A stretch of 64,000 nucleotides of DNA from Kingdonia uniflora (GCA_014058105.1 JACGCM010002205.1:3224001-3288000); one strand, 5' to 3'. Positions 35,017 to 47,079 are shown, counted from the stretch's first letter. A program made the numbers and translations. Notes: generated from the sequence alone by a model not told the origin.

Positions 35017-36566
35017 TATATAAAGTAAAAATTACTTTCATTAACTAATATATAAAGTAATATGAAATACATATATGATCAGTCATTCAAATTGTATGTG
35101 TCTACTAAGGCTAACAATATATCACGAAATAATTTCATCATTGAACTTCACTTCGCCACCTTCATTTTTGTTGCTTCATTTTAAAGCCAATGGTAAAGAT
35201 TTCAACTTCTTATTTTATTTGCATGAATAAGGAGAGGTTTCACTTTTATTAGGACTCATTCTATTAAAAAAAAACTTTCGTAGTTCTTTTGAGAGCATTT
35301 TAATAGAATTTGTAGTTTTTTAATAGAAAGCGAATTGTATACTTGATTGATCATCAATTCGTTTGCTTTATCCTAATTGTTTTCTATCACTTATAATACG
35401 TGAAAAGAGAAATGCTCCAACAGAGCCACTGGTTAGGCTATACGGATCAAATAAAAATTATTAGCAATAAGAGAAATAAACCATAAATACTCCACAGTGA
35501 AAATGAGCACGATATCAATATGGACCAGCTATGCATACAAGCTCATGCAATTAGAAAATAAGTTGGTGGGATTGGTTTGCAAATACTCATAGAAGCTGGC
35601 AAGGAATTGCTTTTCCTGGATGGAGTGATTCGAAGAGATTCAATGTCTGCAGTGAAACCTTTATTCAATTTCAACCACATGTCTTCATAAGCTACACAAC
35701 CAAGCTGCACAGCCAAAACTATCTGGCATTAGATTGAACTCAGGTATTCTTGAATAATTTGATCGTTTGGCAACAAATTCACTGGGTATTGATTTGAAAG
35801 ATGGTGTGTGAAAAAAATCTTCTTGACGTAGTACAATAGTATTATCAGCAGTTTCTTCCGTGAGGTTGTCTCATAGAAACATGTTCCTGCAGTGAAGACT
35901 CATTTCCACATGAACCGGATATAAACAAATAATAAAGACAAATGCTCAAAGAATATAAGAACTACGTAATAGAAAATTAATTTCACTGGAAGCATAAAAG
36001 AAATATAAACATATCATGGTCGTTTTGAGACTATTTACTATACTAAGATATGCAAATAGCAGGTTTGCAAGCAAGCAGGTTGGTTTAAAGTGAATCTTTG
36101 TGTACAAACTTTACCAGCTTACGGAAGTTTGTATCTTATAATCATTTGTTCAAGTTGCACGAAATATTAACAGCTTAAATTGAGTGAAATTTGCTGGTAC
36201 TATTTGATTCCTTTACTATTTTTCATCTTCATCAGGTTATTCGTTTTATGGTTATCTAGGCCTATGATTAAATTTGTTGAAAGAGCTGAAGTAGAGTTCA
36301 CTCTAGAGAATATGAATAAAATCCTTAATTTATTTTTTGACAAAAAAATAAAAATCTATGATTGTTAGTATATCAGATATCCTTAATCCTTATAATGAGT
36401 ACTTTGGCAAATGAATCCAGTTAGTTTCTTTGTTTAAATTTGTTGCTAACCTTATCGAGCTTAGTTTTTCCCTCTTAATGGATGGGATACTCAACAACTT
36501 ATTAGAGTTTCTTACAACTTATGTAAGAAACGCCATTGATTCGTTGTTGGCCACGGGTACAACTAG
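35017..36566. other. Region between Helitron-like ends
   Basis: This AT-rich DNA has no supported gene. TAATATATAAAGTAA occurs twice at 35015-35060. At its right border the sequence reads GTTGTTGGCCACGGGTACAACTAG, a stem-loop followed by CTAG at 36563-36566. This could be the 3' end of a third Helitron-like copy directly abutting element B. Confidence 0.4.
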
Positions 36567-37092
36567 TCTATTATACATTAGGTAACAGTGTTTTTCGTAT
36601 AGACATATTCGTCATTGTCTCAGGGATAAAGAGGGGCTGGGATTTGTGGTAAAGAATGAGATCTACGACATACATTCATTCAACTTTTTGGCTTAGGGGT
36701 AGTTTCGATATAACACAAAATGGGTATTAAGTCTTACTCTCTATCTCTTTATCTCTCCCATCTCTCCCGACTCTTTATCTTTCCGGACTCTTCATCTCTC
36801 CCAAAGCAGTGCCTCCCTTTATCTTTCTAAGCAAGTACTCTCTCTCTAAGAAGTACTCTCTCTGCAGTAATCTCTTTATAAAGTTTGTTGTTGTTGGTTT
36901 GCTATGTCTTTCTCAATGTCTTTTGCAAGGCTGTTGAACAAGGGGAAGGGGAGCTGTGGAGGACAATGGTTAGAGAGAAATAGAGATACAATGCATCCTA
37001 ATGGTTGCGAAACCTTCATAGCATTCAAACTAAAACTCCTAAATTTTCTTTAAGCATTAATTGGTATCTCTCTCATAATCTACTCTTCATGG

Positions 37093-37533
37093 ATGCTCAA
37101 TCGGTGGAACAAACACTCTCACATCCCTCCAACACCTTCATCTCCATCACCACAATCATCTCTAAACCCCCTTTTGATTGATTCCAATATCCCTCTCTAC
37201 CTTGGAAGACCAATGGGTATTGTTTCCGGGTTCGATATCGATGATTACAACCAACTATTGGGACTCTCACATCTCTCCACACCTTCATCTCCATCACCAC
37301 AATCATCCCTAAACCCGCTTTTGATTGATTCCAATATCCTTCTCTACCTTGGAAGACTAATGGATATTGTTTCTGGGTTCGATATCGATGATTACAACCA
37401 ACTATTGGGTTTCAATAGTGTTCCTGCTCCATGGTATTATGAGTTATCTCAGTTTTGGGTTTTTCATGATTGTTGTACGTTTATGAGTAATGGGTATTGT
37501 TTGTTTGTTGATTTTGGATGTTGTTGTTCTTGA
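37093..37533 (+). pseudogene. Unrecognised ORF with 148-bp internal duplication
   Basis: A 146-codon frame contains two tandem copies of a 147-148-base segment starting at 37116 and 37264. Each copy includes SSPSPQSSLNPLLIDSN and IVSGFDIDDYNQLLG. A one-base length difference between the copies does not disrupt this frame in the second. Upstream (36740-36870) is a CT-rich, leader-like tract. I do not recognise the protein. It may be a host gene fragment picked up by the Helitron-like element, which such elements are known to do, or non-coding repeat that happens to be open. Confidence 0.35.
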
Positions 37534-37807
37534 AGAGTATGATTTGTTTTCAAGAGGGGTTCAATCTCCAAGCCTCTTTTGAGTATTTTAATTTGGGTAT
37601 CTTATTCCTTTAGTTTGGCTTTAAATTTGGGTTTTGTTTGATACTTTAGTATGATTCTAGGGTTCTCTACTCATTCCTAAAGAGTTAGAAGATTTCATTA
37701 AGGATAAATACATGTGGCTGTTCAAGGTTCTCTACTTCAATCACTGAGCATTTGAGTTTGAATAGGTTCGTTCACAGGATCGATATCTCCATATATGCTG
37801 TTAACTT

Positions 37808-38300
37808 TCAAGGTGTGGAACTATGGTATGAAAGTCTATATGTTAACTTTGACAGTTTAAAACTATGGTATGAAGGTCTATATATGTGGTTAAATTTCAA
37901 GGTGTAGAACTATCGTTGCAATAAGATTGCTTTCGGTTTTAATTCATCTGTACCTCAAAGGATTTGTTCGAATTTATTGTCCAAGTTGGGTTTGAATCAT
38001 TATGTACTTTGGGTTTATAATCACCATCCTCCACTAATAGGTTTTAGTTCTGCGCTTTGCAGTTTGCAACTTAACAACTTATTTATTGAAGGTGCAGAGC
38101 TATGGTATGAAATTCTATATATGTTAACTTTGACGGTTTAGAACTATGGTATGAAGGTCTATATATGCTATTAACTTCCAATGTGTACAACTATCGTTGC
38201 AATAAGATTGCTTTCGGTTTTGATTCATCTGTATATCTCAAAGGATTTGCTTGAATTTATTGTCTATCTTGGGTTTCAATCATTCTGTACTTTGAAATTG
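37808..38300 (+). repeat. Diverged direct repeats inside element B
   Basis: The segments about 37808-38015 and 38092-38295 share ACTATGGTATGAAGGTCTAT, AACTATCGTTGCAATAAG, ATTGCTTTCGGTTTT and GAATTTATTGTC in the same order. There is also an internal repeat of the ACTATGGTATGAA phrase. The period is about 284 bases. Confidence 0.8.
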
Positions 38301-38733
38301 GTAATATATACTTCATTTGACATGTAAAATAATGTGCTCGAACTAAATGAGTATATCAGGTTAAATCATTGCTTTATTTAATTTTTTTTTTCAATATTTG
38401 CAACTACAGTATATCGGTCGTCACTTTCGTACATGAGTATTAGGATAATATGTAGTGCATTAGAGGATGACATATAATACTTTTAATTGCTTACATAATA
38501 TTAGGGAGACATTTGGTGCCTACCTAATCTAAAAGGCGGGGGACAAATGATGTTTACTTTTGTTATGAGTAGTGATTTAGTTTCTATCGAGGGAGATGGA
38601 TATGTTTAAGTGTAATTTAATTTGGCCATGAACATTGATTTTACGGGTAGCACCGAAGGTGCGTCGACGTAGTTACGGGTAACGCCGAAGGCGCGTCGAC
38701 ATTGTTGCCGTGGCGAGCCACTGGTAGTACTAG

Positions 38734-40105
38734 TATTAAATACTAATGGTTGTAAGAATGGAATGTAAGTTACTGCGTGCTTGAATAAAATACTTTTGGG
38801 TGATAAAATGTTGCAAGACTCATTTCTCACGAAGAAGTTATACCGAGCGGGTGTGCGCTGGAAAGATTCTTAACAATGGAGTCTGGTTGTTTCACATAAT
38901 TTTGGTTCCACATCCGTTCAAATAGTACAGTTAGATAGTAAAGTTTATAAGAAATGATCTCATGATGCTTGATACTGAACTTTTTTGAGGTAAAATTTCA
39001 CATTGGTTTTTGCCCCCTACGAGGTTTAAAACATCATGAAAAGAAATTAGCAGTCGAAGATCATGAAAAAATTATGACACGTAGTGCTGCGCATCATCTG
39101 AAATTCCTCCCATAAGAATGAGAAGATTAAGTTTAAAGCTGCAAACGATCTACAAACTTTTTTGACTTTAAAAAAGATAAGTTATCCACCATCAATATGA
39201 TAACTTTGTGACTTGCAATTATCTGAAAAGTATTGCATTAACATCTCCATCGATGATTTGATATCTCAAAAAATTGCAAATATCATTATTTGGATATTCC
39301 TATATTTTGCTGTACCGTTATTTAATGCCTTTCGAAATGTCTAGAAAAAAATATATCATCTTTTAAACAACTAAAGGATGTAGTATTTCACACTACACCC
39401 CAGCCAAAAACATTTTGATTCATACAGCTTGTTTGGTTAGACAATCTCTCTCTCTCTCTCTAGAAACCTAAATCCCAGTCATCTTCAACCAGAGAAACAC
39501 AAACACCAGTCGTATACTCTAACCATTTCTGATCCGCAATACCGCAATGGTATACTAGTGGTATCTTGGTAAACAATGAGCTACTTTTGCTACAAAAATA
39601 GGTGTACAATTAGTAACAAAGTTGCAGGTGTTTAAAGAGGACTAAAAGAAAATTAAATTGGCAATACTACTTTGCTTCTTTTCCACATCAGAAATACATC
39701 TTGTCTTTGATTTTAGTGTTTATAGTTACTCTTCGAAAAAGAGGTTTTGGACACATTTTATTTGCTTTCTTCTTCTTACCTAAAACCCCCACTTAATTTT
39801 TACCATTAATAATAAGAATTTAATTTCTCTCTCTTTTCTCAAAAACTTCAGAGTTTTTAGATTAAAACCATTTAATGGGGTTGAAGATCTCTCACTTTGT
39901 ATTAATCAGGCTTTGACCATCACCATCATCCCCTCCCCTAAAAAATACAACTTTTAAAGGGTTTTATTAGTAGTAAAGCTGTGATTTTCTTACAACCCCA
40001 TTAGTGTTTTATGATCTAATTTGGTAAAAAGTTTCCATTTTTACTTCTTTAAACTATCAACCCCATAATCCCCAATCTTCAAAAAGACTCAATTTTTACT
40101 CAATT
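38734..40105 (+). promoter_or_regulatory. Upstream region of the membrane-protein gene
   Basis: This holds a (TC)n run at 39447-39461 and a pyrimidine-rich leader at 39820-40105. I see no ORF and no strong TATA box that I would commit to. The 5' UTR probably starts in the CT-rich stretch after 39820. Confidence 0.35.
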
Positions 40106-40513
40106 ATGTCCACTCCATTGTTGTACCCACAGCTTCAAATGTCACCTCCACAGCAACAAGCCCCTTCTTACAATGGGTCAGTGGGTCCTGTTGTGGGTGT
40201 TCTCATCATGATGGGGTTTGTGATTGCTGTGTCTGCGATGATTGGGAGACTTTGTTCTGGTAAGACCATCTTTGGTTATGGTAGAAGCTATGATTTTGAA
40301 GGTTGGTTTGAAGAGAAGTTCTCATCTTGTATTGATGGTGGCAACAACAATCATGCAAGGTCAAGACCACCACAACAACAACCAGAAATAGTGATTCCAA
40401 TTGAAACAAGAGCAACAACAACAACAACAACACTTGAAGAAGCAAATCATACCCACACAGAGCAAGCTCAAATTCAGCAAAACCCATCAGCAGAAGCAGC
40501 TACAAATACTTGA
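40106..40513 (+). CDS. Small single-pass membrane protein, unknown function
   Basis: An intact, intronless 135-codon gene. The N-terminus is polar and Pro/Gln-rich (PQLQMSPPQQQAPS). Residues about 27-47 (VGPVVGVLIMMGFVIAVSAM) form one hydrophobic helix, followed by RLCSGKTIFGYGRSYDFEGW and EKFSSCIDGG. The latter block resembles short uncharacterised plant membrane proteins I have seen, with a conserved YDFEGW...CSSCIDG core. The C-terminus is low-complexity with a Thr run (about 104-110) and Gln/Ala-rich tail. The start is the first ATG after a stop-rich leader (ATTATGTCC). Orientation in the membrane and role are unknown. A hAT element begins 285 bases after the stop. Confidence 0.75.
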   Translation: MSTPLLYPQLQMSPPQQQAPSYNGSVGPVVGVLIMMGFVIAVSAMIGRLCSGKTIFGYGRSYDFEGWFEEKFSSCIDGGNNNHARSRPPQQQPEIVIPIETRATTTTTTLEEANHTHTEQAQIQQNPSAEAATNT

Positions 40514-40714
40514 ATGGGGTTCTTTAGTTTTGATGTTATTTCAAATGGGGTACTTTTGTTTTGTTGATTTACCATAATGGGATCAAAATGTTACCATTAA
40601 GAGTCAAATGGGGTTTGTTTATTGGTGAAATTATCTAAGAGAGTAGTTTTAGACAACAAAAAAAAGAAAAGAATTTTTTGTGCTACAAATTGTCCCCTTT
40701 TGCTGAAATTCTTC

Positions 40715-40718
<4 letters not shown>

Positions 40719-40746
<28 letters not shown>
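40719..40746. repeat. (AT)n microsatellite
   Basis: About 28 bases of pure AT, between the membrane-protein stop codon and the hAT insertion. Confidence 0.92.
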
Positions 40747-40749
<3 letters not shown>

Positions 40750-41348
40750 AATGAATTTTGTTTTTAGAAAGAATGAAAAACATTCTTTGGGTTTAATGCA
40801 AAGTTTAAAAGGGTACGTTATAACGGTGTAACGGGCAAAGGCCGTTACCGTTATAGCCGTTATAACGACGTTACGTTATTTTTCGCTAGATGACAAGAAT
40901 AAAACGTTATAACGGCCGTTATTTGTCCTGTAACGATGTTATATTAAAATAACAACGGTTGTGTTTTTTTTTTCTTTATATATAAATATTAATTTTCAAT
41001 TATAACAACCGTTATAGACGTTATTTTATAAATAACGGCGTTATAACGGCGTTATAGACGTTATTTTTTATATTTAAAAAGATATAAAAAAAAACCAAAG
41101 TACTTATTATTATTAAAGTTATTACTTATTACAACATTGAAATAACACACCACACCACACCGACAAAATTGAATATCACACCAAAACATTAAACATCACA
41201 CCAGAGCATTAAAAATTACATAAACATCAAAAGGAAAATGATTATTCTGGAATGCGACATTGCATTCACTAGTAAACGGAGTCGAACTGATTGGTATCAA
41301 ATTTAGAGTAGTTTGAAGGTTGGCCATGCTCCAGATTGATTTAGTTAA

Positions 41349-43914
41349 AATCGAAATCAAAATACGCCTCAGGCAACGACTCCATTGGTGTTTGATACAT
41401 AGGTGCTTGTGACCAATTTTATGGGAAATCTGTGTCAATAATAGAAGTAGAGTACCTCCTTTGCTCATTGACCTCCGGGTCTTCAGCTGATAATTCTCTT
41501 TCAAGCTCTTCTGGCCATTCTTCATGTGTTGGCAACAAAGGCTCATCGTCATCTCCAGCAATCCATTCACATAATGGATCTTCCAATAAAATAGCATACA
41601 CTTATGGGGTCTACACGATAGCGTCGACGTCTATCTTCCCTTCTTCTTTCAAGCCGAATATTATATTAAACAAAGACAAGATCATTGAGTTTCTTTGAAA
41701 GTAATCGATTTCTAATCTTTGTGTGGATCCTGTCAAAGGTACTCCAGTTCCTTTCACATCCGGACGAAGTACATGTTTGACTTAAAATTCTTACAGCCAA
41801 CTTCGAAGTTGAGGCAACTCCACTCCATATGAATTCCATCAATCAACTAAGAAAATTGGCTTAAAGTTTTGTTAGAAAATGAATGATAAGTAAATAACAT
41901 AATCTTATAGTAAATAATTTAAGAACTTATTAGGACTTCCTTGTTGAGCTGCTATGCGTGCAGCTTCTAACCCCATACAACCTGGCTTGAAAGGAAGCTT
42001 TCCTATCTGTGTAAAATAAAAGTATTATATTATATTAATTAAATAATAATAACATGCATATATAATTTTTGTGTAATGGACTTTGAATACCTCTAACATT
42101 ACTTGTGCCTGCTCAAGTGGGGTTGATATCGTCTTTGCAATCTAATTGTTCAATGTTAAGGTCGGGTGACACATGACATTTTCATTTGAGAAAGTGGAAG
42201 GAAAGAACATGTAATATGGGTTAAGTATATAACCAGCAGCATGCAAATCTGAATGAAGTTGTTCTTTCCACCTATGATCGAATATCTTACAAACATTAAC
42301 ACTTCGCCGTGGACTAAGAAAAGTTGTTATCACCGCTCTTGATGTGCACAAAGCATCGAAAAGATACCCCATCGTTGGTTTGTCGGAGTCCACTAATCGC
42401 AAGACTTTTAATAATGGTTCTACCATTGCAATATCACTCCTGTTTTTTTTTTCAAAAATCATCAGACATAACAATTTTTTGGACAGCTTTACTCGTTGAT
42501 AGTTTTGCATAACTTGATTCTCTATACTCAGTATCCACAAAAAGCTGTTGAAGATGAACTGGATTTTCCATAATACTACGAATTGCGATGAAACTTGTTG
42601 CAAACCGAGTTAGAGAAGGGCGAATAAGGTCACGACGGTTTGAGTGCCCTCTGAACTTGGCAAGGACCCATGCATGAGCATAAACAAACTTTGATATTTT
42701 CCTCGCATCTCCAATGGTATCCTTTAACCAACTGAATGACTCTAAATCCTCTAGCACAAGGTCAATCACATGGGCTGCACAAGCAGTCCAATATATATGA
42801 CGATACTCGATAGCTAGTCTCCTACCAGCAGCTTTAAAATTTGATCATTGGTCTGTCACTATTTGAACAATATTTTCAGCTCCAACATAATCGATTATAT
42901 CTTTAAACAAGGTTATCAACTAATTAGCCGTTAAACGATTGCCATCAATAACAACGCTCTTCAAAAAAGTGATACCTGCCCAACAATGATATTTTTATGT
43001 TAGTATTGCTATATAAACCACTAAAATTTCTTTAACTTTAAGTAGATACCTGATGGGCAATAGACAAGAAAATTGACGAGTGTATGCTTCGCCTTGTCTT
43101 TCCAACTATCTGCCATTAGGGTGCAACCATAGTCCTTCCAATATAATCTCTGTCTTTGAATAATTATTTCTTCTATTTTCCATTTTTCCTTTTGTAGAAA
43201 TAAGTTAGCAATTTCATAAGCCGTTGGAGGTCGAAAAGTCTTACCATAATTTGCAACCGAGTTAAAAACTTCATGGTACGATTGCGACAAAGCAACATTA
43301 AAGGGGATAGCATTTTCGTAGAACATCGATGCTATTTTGCCACATGCATACTCCCTAGAACTCGACCCTCCACTCATCATGTTCGGAATGGTTTGTTGAG
43401 TTTCTCGTCGTGGATTTCGTGAGTGTAAATCAACAGAGTGTCGAGCTGGAGCTCTTAATGATGATGATGATGATCGCGATGCTAACCCTTCATTTGAGCC
43501 TCTGGCACGACGAAATAACCTACTAAGTATCCCCGTACTTCTAGTCCTCGTAGGTTGAGATTCACCCCCACTTCCTTCCTCGGGATGATAATCGGGTTCA
43601 CTCACATCTCCAAAACTATCAGTGATATCTTCAACTTCATCACTGTCATCATGCGACGATCCTTGGGGTTCCCAATCCCGTAGTTGTCGGCGAGAACGCT
43701 TGTTTTGCCTCATTTCTTGAAGAGCCTGAATAACAAGCTTTCGTAAATCGGTTGGTGCATTTGGGCACTCGATAACAAATCCACGTTGAGTTGATAAATG
43801 TTCCTTAAAGGGGGTAATACCAGCGGTTATGACCTTGTTGCAGTAATTGTATTGAACAACTTTTGGTCCAACCTTAACGCAATGATCATAAAAATCCCCT
43901 GCACTTCTCGGCAT
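41349..43914 (-). pseudogene. hAT transposase with BED finger and DUF659, broken
   Basis: The first block (43914-43021) starts MPRSAGDFYDHCVKVGPK. It has a BED-type finger (NYCNKVITAGITPFKEHL, with ECPNAP after it) in which the first Cys position reads Tyr, then an acidic Ser/Arg-rich linker, then DSWKDKAKHTLVNFLVYCPS of the DUF659 region. A splice-like CAG|GTATCTAC follows near 43050. Downstream pieces give GAENIVQIVTDQ, CAAHVIDLVLEDLESFSW, SLTRFATSFIAIRSIMENP and VRILSQTCTSSGCERNWSTF, the last being the C-terminal dimerisation motif (about 41701-41830). The acidic tail ends near 41420. In-frame stops at two places in the DUF659 part and further breaks show it is inactive. Confidence 0.88.
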
Positions 43915-44188
43915 CCTATAAGTTTACCAATAAAATATTATAAATTAGTACGATAAGACAATAAATTCATTTTAAGCTAAATACCATAGAAGATGGATAC
44001 ATGTTTAATTTTAAGAAAATTTTAAACTAATTAAAACTATGGATACCTTTCTTACTTGATTTTGTAAAATTCTTAAGAGTGGTAGTGAAATGGATACATG
44101 CTTAAGTCACGATGCCAAATATTTATAGAATATCACAAGAAATGATTCGACAAACAAATTATTTTTTATGCCAGTGGTAACGTGGTTT

Positions 44189-45065
44189 CACTTTCGGTTG
44201 CTTTTATTAATTTTTTATGCCAGTGGTAACGTGGTTTGCAAGATTATTTTTTATTTTAGATCATAATCGGTGGTCTACCATTTAAATAATGATTTCATCA
44301 TATCATAAAAAATCATTCTACAAGCATAATTCACTTTCGGTTGCTTTTATTATTATTTTTTATGCCAGTGGTAACATGGTTTGCTAGATTATTGTTTATT
44401 TCAGATCATAATAGGTGGCTTACCACTTAAATAATGATTTCATCATATCATAAGAAATCATTCTACAAGCATAGTTAACTTTTGGTTGCTTTTATTATTA
44501 TTTTGTATGTCAGTGGTAACGTGGTTTGCTAGATTTTTTTTTTAGATCATAATGGGTGGCCTACCACTTAAATAATAATTTCATCATATCATAAGAAATT
44601 ATTCTACAAGCATAGTTAACTTTCGGTTGCTTTTATTATTATTTTGTATGTCACTGGTAACGTGGTTTGCTAGATTTTTTTTTTAGATCATAATAGGTGG
44701 CCTACCACTTAAATAATGATTCCATCATATCATAAGAAATCATTCTACAAACATAGTTCACTTTCGGTTGCTTGTGTTATTATTTTTTATGCCAGTGGTA
44801 ACGTGGTTTGCTAGATTAATTTTTATTTCAGATCATAATGGGTGGCCTACCACTTAAATAATGATTTCATCATATCATAAAAAATAATTCTACAAGCATA
44901 GTTCACTTTCGGTTGCTTTTATTATTTATTTTTATGCCAATGGTAACGTGGTTTGCTAGATTATTTTTTCTTTCAGATCATAATGGGTGCCCTACCACTT
45001 AACTAGTGATTTCATCATATCACAAGAAATAATTCTACAAGGCTACAAGTATAGCAAAGCCTACC
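44189..45065. repeat. Six tandem ~145-bp repeats inside the hAT element
   Basis: Units begin at the phrase CACTTTCGGTTGCTTTTATT near 44189, 44332, 44476, 44617, 44759 and 44904. Each contains ATGCCAGTGGTAACGTGG, CAGATCATAATGGGTGGC and ATGATTTCATCATATCATAA. The block lies between the transposase start and the right end of the element, that is, in the promoter-proximal part for the minus-strand gene. Copies differ by a few per cent. Confidence 0.92.
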
Positions 45066-46365
45066 ACTTTCAGTTACTTTTATTAGTTTTTTTTATGCCA
45101 GTGGTTTGCCTATTACTTAAATAGTTATATAACAGCATATAACGGTGTATAACGTTCGTTATAAGTGAAGAAAAACATTAAAAATAACGTAGCGTTATAA
45201 CGGCTGTATAAAATAACGGTCTGTAACAACAAATAATGGGTGTTATTTTTTAGAACGGAACATGGGGTATAACGGAATGGGCTCAGGACGTTACCGTTAT
45301 AACGGTTATTTAAAACCTTGGTTTAATGGTGGTATTAATTCTATTATTTAAATCACAAATCTGTTGCAAATCCAAGAAAAACAACCAGAAAGACACATTA
45401 AATTAATTAAAAATCATTTTTTATTTTATTGTATGAGGCTACAATGCGCCCCATGCACATGCTTGGTGAATCTTTGGATCTGTTTATCAGGGAGAATAAA
45501 CACACTGAGAGTGACAGAAATAGACACCAGATTGTTAGATATTTACAGATTTAGGGACTGACTTACTGGATAATCACGTGTGTTGAAGAAAAAACATGTG
45601 ATAGCGATCAGCTTTTGCCTTTTGTCGAAGAAATAAATTGGCAAGACAAACAGGTCCTCCAAAGCTTGAGCGCGTTGTCTTGGGAGAGCGTGACGTAGTA
45701 CAAATGTACTTAGTTGTTTAGTTTATGTCAAGGCCCTGCTTGGATAGAGAATCTTGAGAAGATTTTATTTTTGTGCCCGATGATGACATGACCCACTGAT
45801 GCAATCTTATATTTTGTACAAAGTAGGATCTTGTGTCACGCTCTTGTACATCACGGAAATCTGATGGGTCGGGGCAATAGCCATCCCCCAAATGGTAAAA
45901 ATCACCCAGTAGTCACCCCAACCCCCTCATGTCTTTTAGGGTAAAAAAAAAACCATCTATTTCCTCGAGATTAGTAACAGGAAAGAGAGATAAAAATAAA
46001 GGCAAAAATAAATAAATAAATCTTGCCCTTCTGTAGCCTGTTCTCTCTAATCTACCTGACGATACCCATCTTCAACTAGTGTTGGATTTTTAATCACAAC
46101 TTTGGTTTAAAAATAGTTTTATAAAATCGACTCTCAGTTATCTAAACTATCCATATTCTCCTTTAGTTCTATATTGGTGAGATAAATGTTTATGGAAAGA
46201 GGTAAAATTCAAGGTACACTTGTAAAGTGATTTACAGTGTATAAATGGAGTGTATAGTGGTGAGTGTGTGGGAGGGGGTTTATACCTTCACATACATGGA
46301 CATCCCTCGGGGCAGCCCGATGGGCTTGGGTTTGGGCAATTGGGTCTGTAAGGTTTTTGCAACAT

Positions 46366-46473
46366 CTAGTTTGACTCATTAATGTGTAACGTTAACAATG
46401 GCTAATTTAATTCATTAATGTGTAATATTTACAACGGCTAGTTTGATTCATTAATGCGTAACATTTACAACAA
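46366..46473 (+). repeat. Three 36-bp tandem units
   Basis: The phrase CTAGTTTGACTCATTAATG followed by TGTAACGTTAACAATGG recurs three times with substitutions, and a decayed fourth copy follows. Confidence 0.85.
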
Positions 46474-47056
46474 CTATTTTAATCCGTAACTCTCTCGTAT
46501 TTACTTCATAACTCTTGTAACTCTCATATTTATTACCCAACAGTTTTTAGCCCATTTATTATGAACGTTAGAACATCTCCAAGAAGGCTTGATTTTTCTT
46601 TCGCTCAATGCGTGAATGTTATTTTAGGTATGGGCGCACCTCTTTCTTTCTTTCTTTTTTCCCTAAAAAAAGCGACACCTAAACATTAGGCGCATGATTG
46701 TCATCTCCTTCATCCAGGGAATAAACAAACCTACTTGAAATTATCTTAGATCAATCCAAGTTTTTGTAAGAGTGACTTAGAGTTTTGAGAGTAATTCAAT
46801 TAGAATCAAATCATTGAGCAATTGAAGCTCCAAAAGAGAAATTCTCCTACCAATTGTGTTTGTTCTTCATTTAGGTTAATCTCAATTCGATTGTGGATTA
46901 TGAGACGTAGAGAAAAGTCTATTTGGTTAGAAATCGATTCTTGTAGATTCATGGTTGAAGAGGAAGGAGATGAAGGAGAGTTGTTGAAGATTGTGATCCA
47001 GATAGTTGTTGAAGATTGCGATAGTAAGAAATTTTGGGGAGAAGATTGCGCTAATT

Positions 47057-47079
47057 AGAGAGAGAGAGAGAGAGAGAGC
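47057..47079. repeat. (AG)n microsatellite
   Basis: About 23 bases of AG dinucleotides. Confidence 0.9.

Larger units (their letters stand above)
36567..38733 (+). mobile_element. Non-autonomous Helitron-like element B
   Basis: The 5' end TCTATTATACATTAGGTAAC resembles that of element A and is followed by GTGTTTTT and GGGATAAAGAGGGG. The 3' end has two hairpins, GCACCGAAGGTGC and GCGCCGAAGGCGC region (38650-38700), then a GTGGC-GA-GCCAC stem at about 38711-38722, then CTAG at 38730-38733 followed by T. This matches the Helitron rule of a hairpin a few bases before CTRR and insertion before T. The 2.2-kb interior includes a CT-rich leader, a duplicated ORF segment and a pair of direct repeats. 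Confidence 0.6.
40799..45320 (-). mobile_element. Complete hAT transposon with 8-bp TSD GTTTAATG
   Basis: GTTTAATG at 40791-40798 and 45321-45328 is an exact 8-bp direct repeat. Between them the ends are inverted: CAAAGTTTAAAAGGGTACG on the left and CAAGGTTTTAAATAACCG read from the right, both leading into CGTTATAACGG. The element is 4522 bp. It encodes a minus-strand BED-finger transposase (now broken) and has many CGTTATAACGG-like motifs within 250 bases of each end. Duplication length, end structure and protein all fit the hAT superfamily. It landed in the 3' flank of the small membrane-protein gene. Confidence 0.93.

Noticed and set aside
30160..38733. Autonomous Helitron with Rep-helicase
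   Set aside because: No Rep HUH motif or helicase motif was seen on either strand.
46822..47058. 78-codon ORF ending at an AG microsatellite
   Set aside because: Low-complexity acidic end, no domain, no conserved context.
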